This document shows positions 62,308 through 64,000 of a DNA stretch of 64,000 nt, one piece after another. The notes under the pieces were generated by a model. That model saw only the letters and a program-made list of their open reading frames with translations. It did no database searches and was not told the DNA's origin. The stretch covers positions 172,001 through 236,000 of the forward strand of contig JADJJY010000002.1 of assembly GCA_016706275.1 (NCBI GenBank). Direction: 5' to 3'. Every line of letters begins with the position of its first letter. Positions within the stretch are counted from its first letter, which is position 1. The translations under genes and the position numbers were made by a program. Origin of the DNA: Chloracidobacterium sp. (GTDB taxonomy: Bacteria; Acidobacteriota; Blastocatellia; Pyrinomonadales; Pyrinomonadaceae).

Positions 62308-64000
62308 ATGACGCACAGATCTTTTGCCGCTATTTTGGGCATTGCTTTTTCCGCATTTCTTTTTACCTCGACAGCGCCCGCACAGGGCATTATTATCCCG
62401 ATAGTTTGCGATTCGCGTCCGTGCAGGCCGCGTCCAATTCCGCAGCCGCTGCCAAACGCACTGCCGGTAAAATCGATCAAACTTGACACCAAGATCAACG
62501 GCCAAGTGGCGACGACGCACGTCGAGCAGGTGTTTAGGAATGACACGCAGTACACGCTCGAGGGCACGTACTTTTTCCCGATACCCGAAACGGCGTCGAT
62601 CGTGGAGTTCGCTATCTGGGAAAACGGCAAAAAGCTGGTTGGTGAGGTGCGTAGCCGCGAAGAAGCGAGACGTATATACGACGAAATAGTCCGGCGGCAA
62701 AAAGATCCGGGCTTGCTCGAATACGCGGGCAAAGACCTTTTTCAGGCGTCGATCTTTCCCATTCCGCCAAATTCGGACAAGAAACTCGAAATGACCTACA
62801 GCGAGGTGCTCAAGGCCGATTCGGGCACCGTCGCTTACCGCTATCCGCTAGGGACCGGACGAAATGTCTGGGCAAATCGCGGGCCGCGACAGCTTGAAGA
62901 CGCAGTCTATGACCGCCGCGACGGCAGGCTCACGCCGCTTGGGCCAAAGCAGCAGTTTGGCACCGTGTCGGGTTCGATCGAGATCGTGGGCAAAGAGGCA
63001 CTGAGAAATATCTACTCGCCTTCGCACAAGATAGACGTAACGAATAAGGGCGAGACAGCGGCAAAGATCTCATTTGAAACAACGAGCAACGACAGCGATT
63101 TTTCGTTGTTCTACGGGCTGTCAAACAACGATTTTGGCATGTCGCTCGTCACCTATCGCGAACCGGGCAAGGACGGGTACTTTTTGCTGATGCTCTCGCC
63201 AAAGGACAACATTTCCGAAAAAGAACTTGTGAGCAAGGACATCGTCTTTGTTCTCGATACATCAGGTTCGATGGCCGATGAGGGCAAGATGGACAAGGCC
63301 AAAAAGGCTCTGCTTTTTGGCATCCGCACGCTGCGTGACGGCGACCGGTTTAACGTCATCAACTTTGCGGGCGAGGAACACATGATGGAACGCGGTCTGA
63401 TCGCCGCCAACGCCGCTGGCAAGAAACGCGGTGAGGAATTTGTCGAACGCCTATCGCCGAACGGCGGCACGAATATTAACGATTCGCTCATCGCGAGCCT
63501 CAAACAATTTGAGAAAAGCGACAGGCCAAAGATGCTGGTGTTCATGACGGACGGTTTGCCGACTGTCGGTGAAACGAACGTCGACAAAATTATTGGCAAT
63601 TTGAAAAATGCTAAGAACGTCGATGTGCGTATTTTCCCGTTCGGATTTGGCTACGATGTTAATACGACTTTGCTCGACAAGATCGGTACGGAAAACTCGG
63701 GCATCTCCGAATACGTTCAACCAAAAGAGGATCTTGAGATCAAGGTTTCGAGCTTTTTCCAAAAAGTGAGTTCGCCGGTGCTTGCCGATCTCGACCTAGA
63801 TTTTGGCCCTTTGCTTACCGAATACACTTATCCGCGAAAGCTGACGGACCTTTTCCGAGGTATGCAGATGACGATCATTGGGCGGTATAAGAACACCAAT
63901 GATCTCAAGAACATCACGCTCAAGCTTACAGGCAAAGCCGGAACGGAAAGCCGCACGTTTAACTACACAAACCTTGATTTTCCGGTTCGCTCGGACGAGA
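62308..64000 (+). CDS. VIT and VWA domain protein (inter-alpha-trypsin inhibitor-like), partial
   Basis: At least 564 residues; it runs off the right edge of the window without a stop. Signal peptide about 1-25 (STAPAQ). The VIT domain runs from about 50 to 190 (THVEQVFRNDTQYTLEGTYF, and YDEIVRRQKDPGLLEYAG). The VWA domain starts near residue 311 with the MIDAS motif VFVLDTSGSMAD, followed by NGGTNINDSL and LVFMTDGLPTVGE. Bacterial members are exported and probably act in surface binding; no specific role is known. The ATG is preceded by TTGGGAGAAC, a good ribosome-binding sequence. Confidence 0.88.
   Translation, partial: MTHRSFAAILGIAFSAFLFTSTAPAQGIIIPIVCDSRPCRPRPIPQPLPNALPVKSIKLDTKINGQVATTHVEQVFRNDTQYTLEGTYFFPIPETASIVEFAIWENGKKLVGEVRSREEARRIYDEIVRRQKDPGLLEYAGKDLFQASIFPIPPNSDKKLEMTYSEVLKADSGTVAYRYPLGTGRNVWANRGPRQLEDAVYDRRDGRLTPLGPKQQFGTVSGSIEIVGKEALRNIYSPSHKIDVTNKGETAAKISFETTSNDSDFSLFYGLSNNDFGMSLVTYREPGKDGYFLLMLSPKDNISEKELVSKDIVFVLDTSGSMADEGKMDKAKKALLFGIRTLRDGDRFNVINFAGEEHMMERGLIAANAAGKKRGEEFVERLSPNGGTNINDSLIASLKQFEKSDRPKMLVFMTDGLPTVGETNVDKIIGNLKNAKNVDVRIFPFGFGYDVNTTLLDKIGTENSGISEYVQPKEDLEIKVSSFFQKVSSPVLADLDLDFGPLLTEYTYPRKLTDLFRGMQMTIIGRYKNTNDLKNITLKLTGKAGTESRTFNYTNLDFPVRSDE

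Noticed and set aside
1..64000. CRISPR array or phage structural genes, transposase or integrase
   Set aside because: No regularly spaced direct repeats and no matching proteins were seen in the window; the island therefore lacks visible mobility genes.

Overview
The window looks like a chromosome segment of an Acidobacteriota bacterium, probably class Blastocatellia (Pyrinomonadaceae-like). This placement is an inference from gene content: large secreted proteins that end in the same carboxypeptidase-regulatory-like domain, VWA proteins of the acidobacterial type, and a YtxJ-type bacillithiol marker. No marker-gene comparison could be run. Many core genes have weak or no Shine-Dalgarno sequence.

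Regions. (1) 1-8.1 kb: housekeeping genes on the + strand: a secreted beta-rich protein, engB, rho, glgA, purA, a GNAT acetyltransferase and tRNA-Lys(UUU). (2) 8.1-24.9 kb: a 16.7-kb block bounded by the intact tRNA-Lys and a second copy of the tRNA 3' half (34 bp perfect, 47 bp with two mismatches), the usual signature of site-specific integration into a tRNA gene. It carries a Kup K+ transporter, a VTT-domain protein, four TerB-like domains in three proteins, an amphi-Trp protein, a voltage-gated-type ion channel, UPF0182 and VanZ-like membrane proteins, an AbgT-family transporter, small proteins, and a histidine kinase with an NtrC-type regulator. Three near-perfect sigma-54 (-24/-12) promoters lie in front of its transcription units, with a degenerate fourth. 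This is best read as an acquired envelope/ion-stress island run by its own two-component system through sigma-54. No integrase remains; a fragment resembling an excisionase-type HTH protein lies next to the left end. (3) 25-37.5 kb, - strand: a BNR/sortilin-like secreted protein and a VWA protein, then a long operon for 5-oxoproline use (pxpB, pxpC, pxpA) with dipeptide-type ABC permeases, an Nramp-like transporter, a TMEM175-like channel, ubiE and a degenerate M16 protein. (4) 37.8-45 kb: a zinc-ribbon/TonB protein (GltJ-like layout), small redox proteins (DUF971, YtxJ), a membrane protein, glycogen phosphorylase with an in-frame dispersed repeat, mtnA and a DUF3142 lipoprotein. (5) 45-52.5 kb: a gamma-glutamylcyclotransferase-like protein, ETF-ubiquinone oxidoreductase, the rpoZ-gmk-yicC-ABC exporter operon and an OmpA-family protein. 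(6) 52.8-64 kb: a second large secreted protein, an M36 (fungalysin-type) metalloprotease split by a one-base frameshift, an ABC ATPase lacking several catalytic residues, two small proteins and a VIT/VWA protein that runs off the end.

The most interesting part is the tRNA-bounded sigma-54 stress island. Other points worth a second look are the repeat inside glgP, the M36 frameshift, the C-terminal domain shared by several secreted proteins, and the degenerate ABC ATPase.
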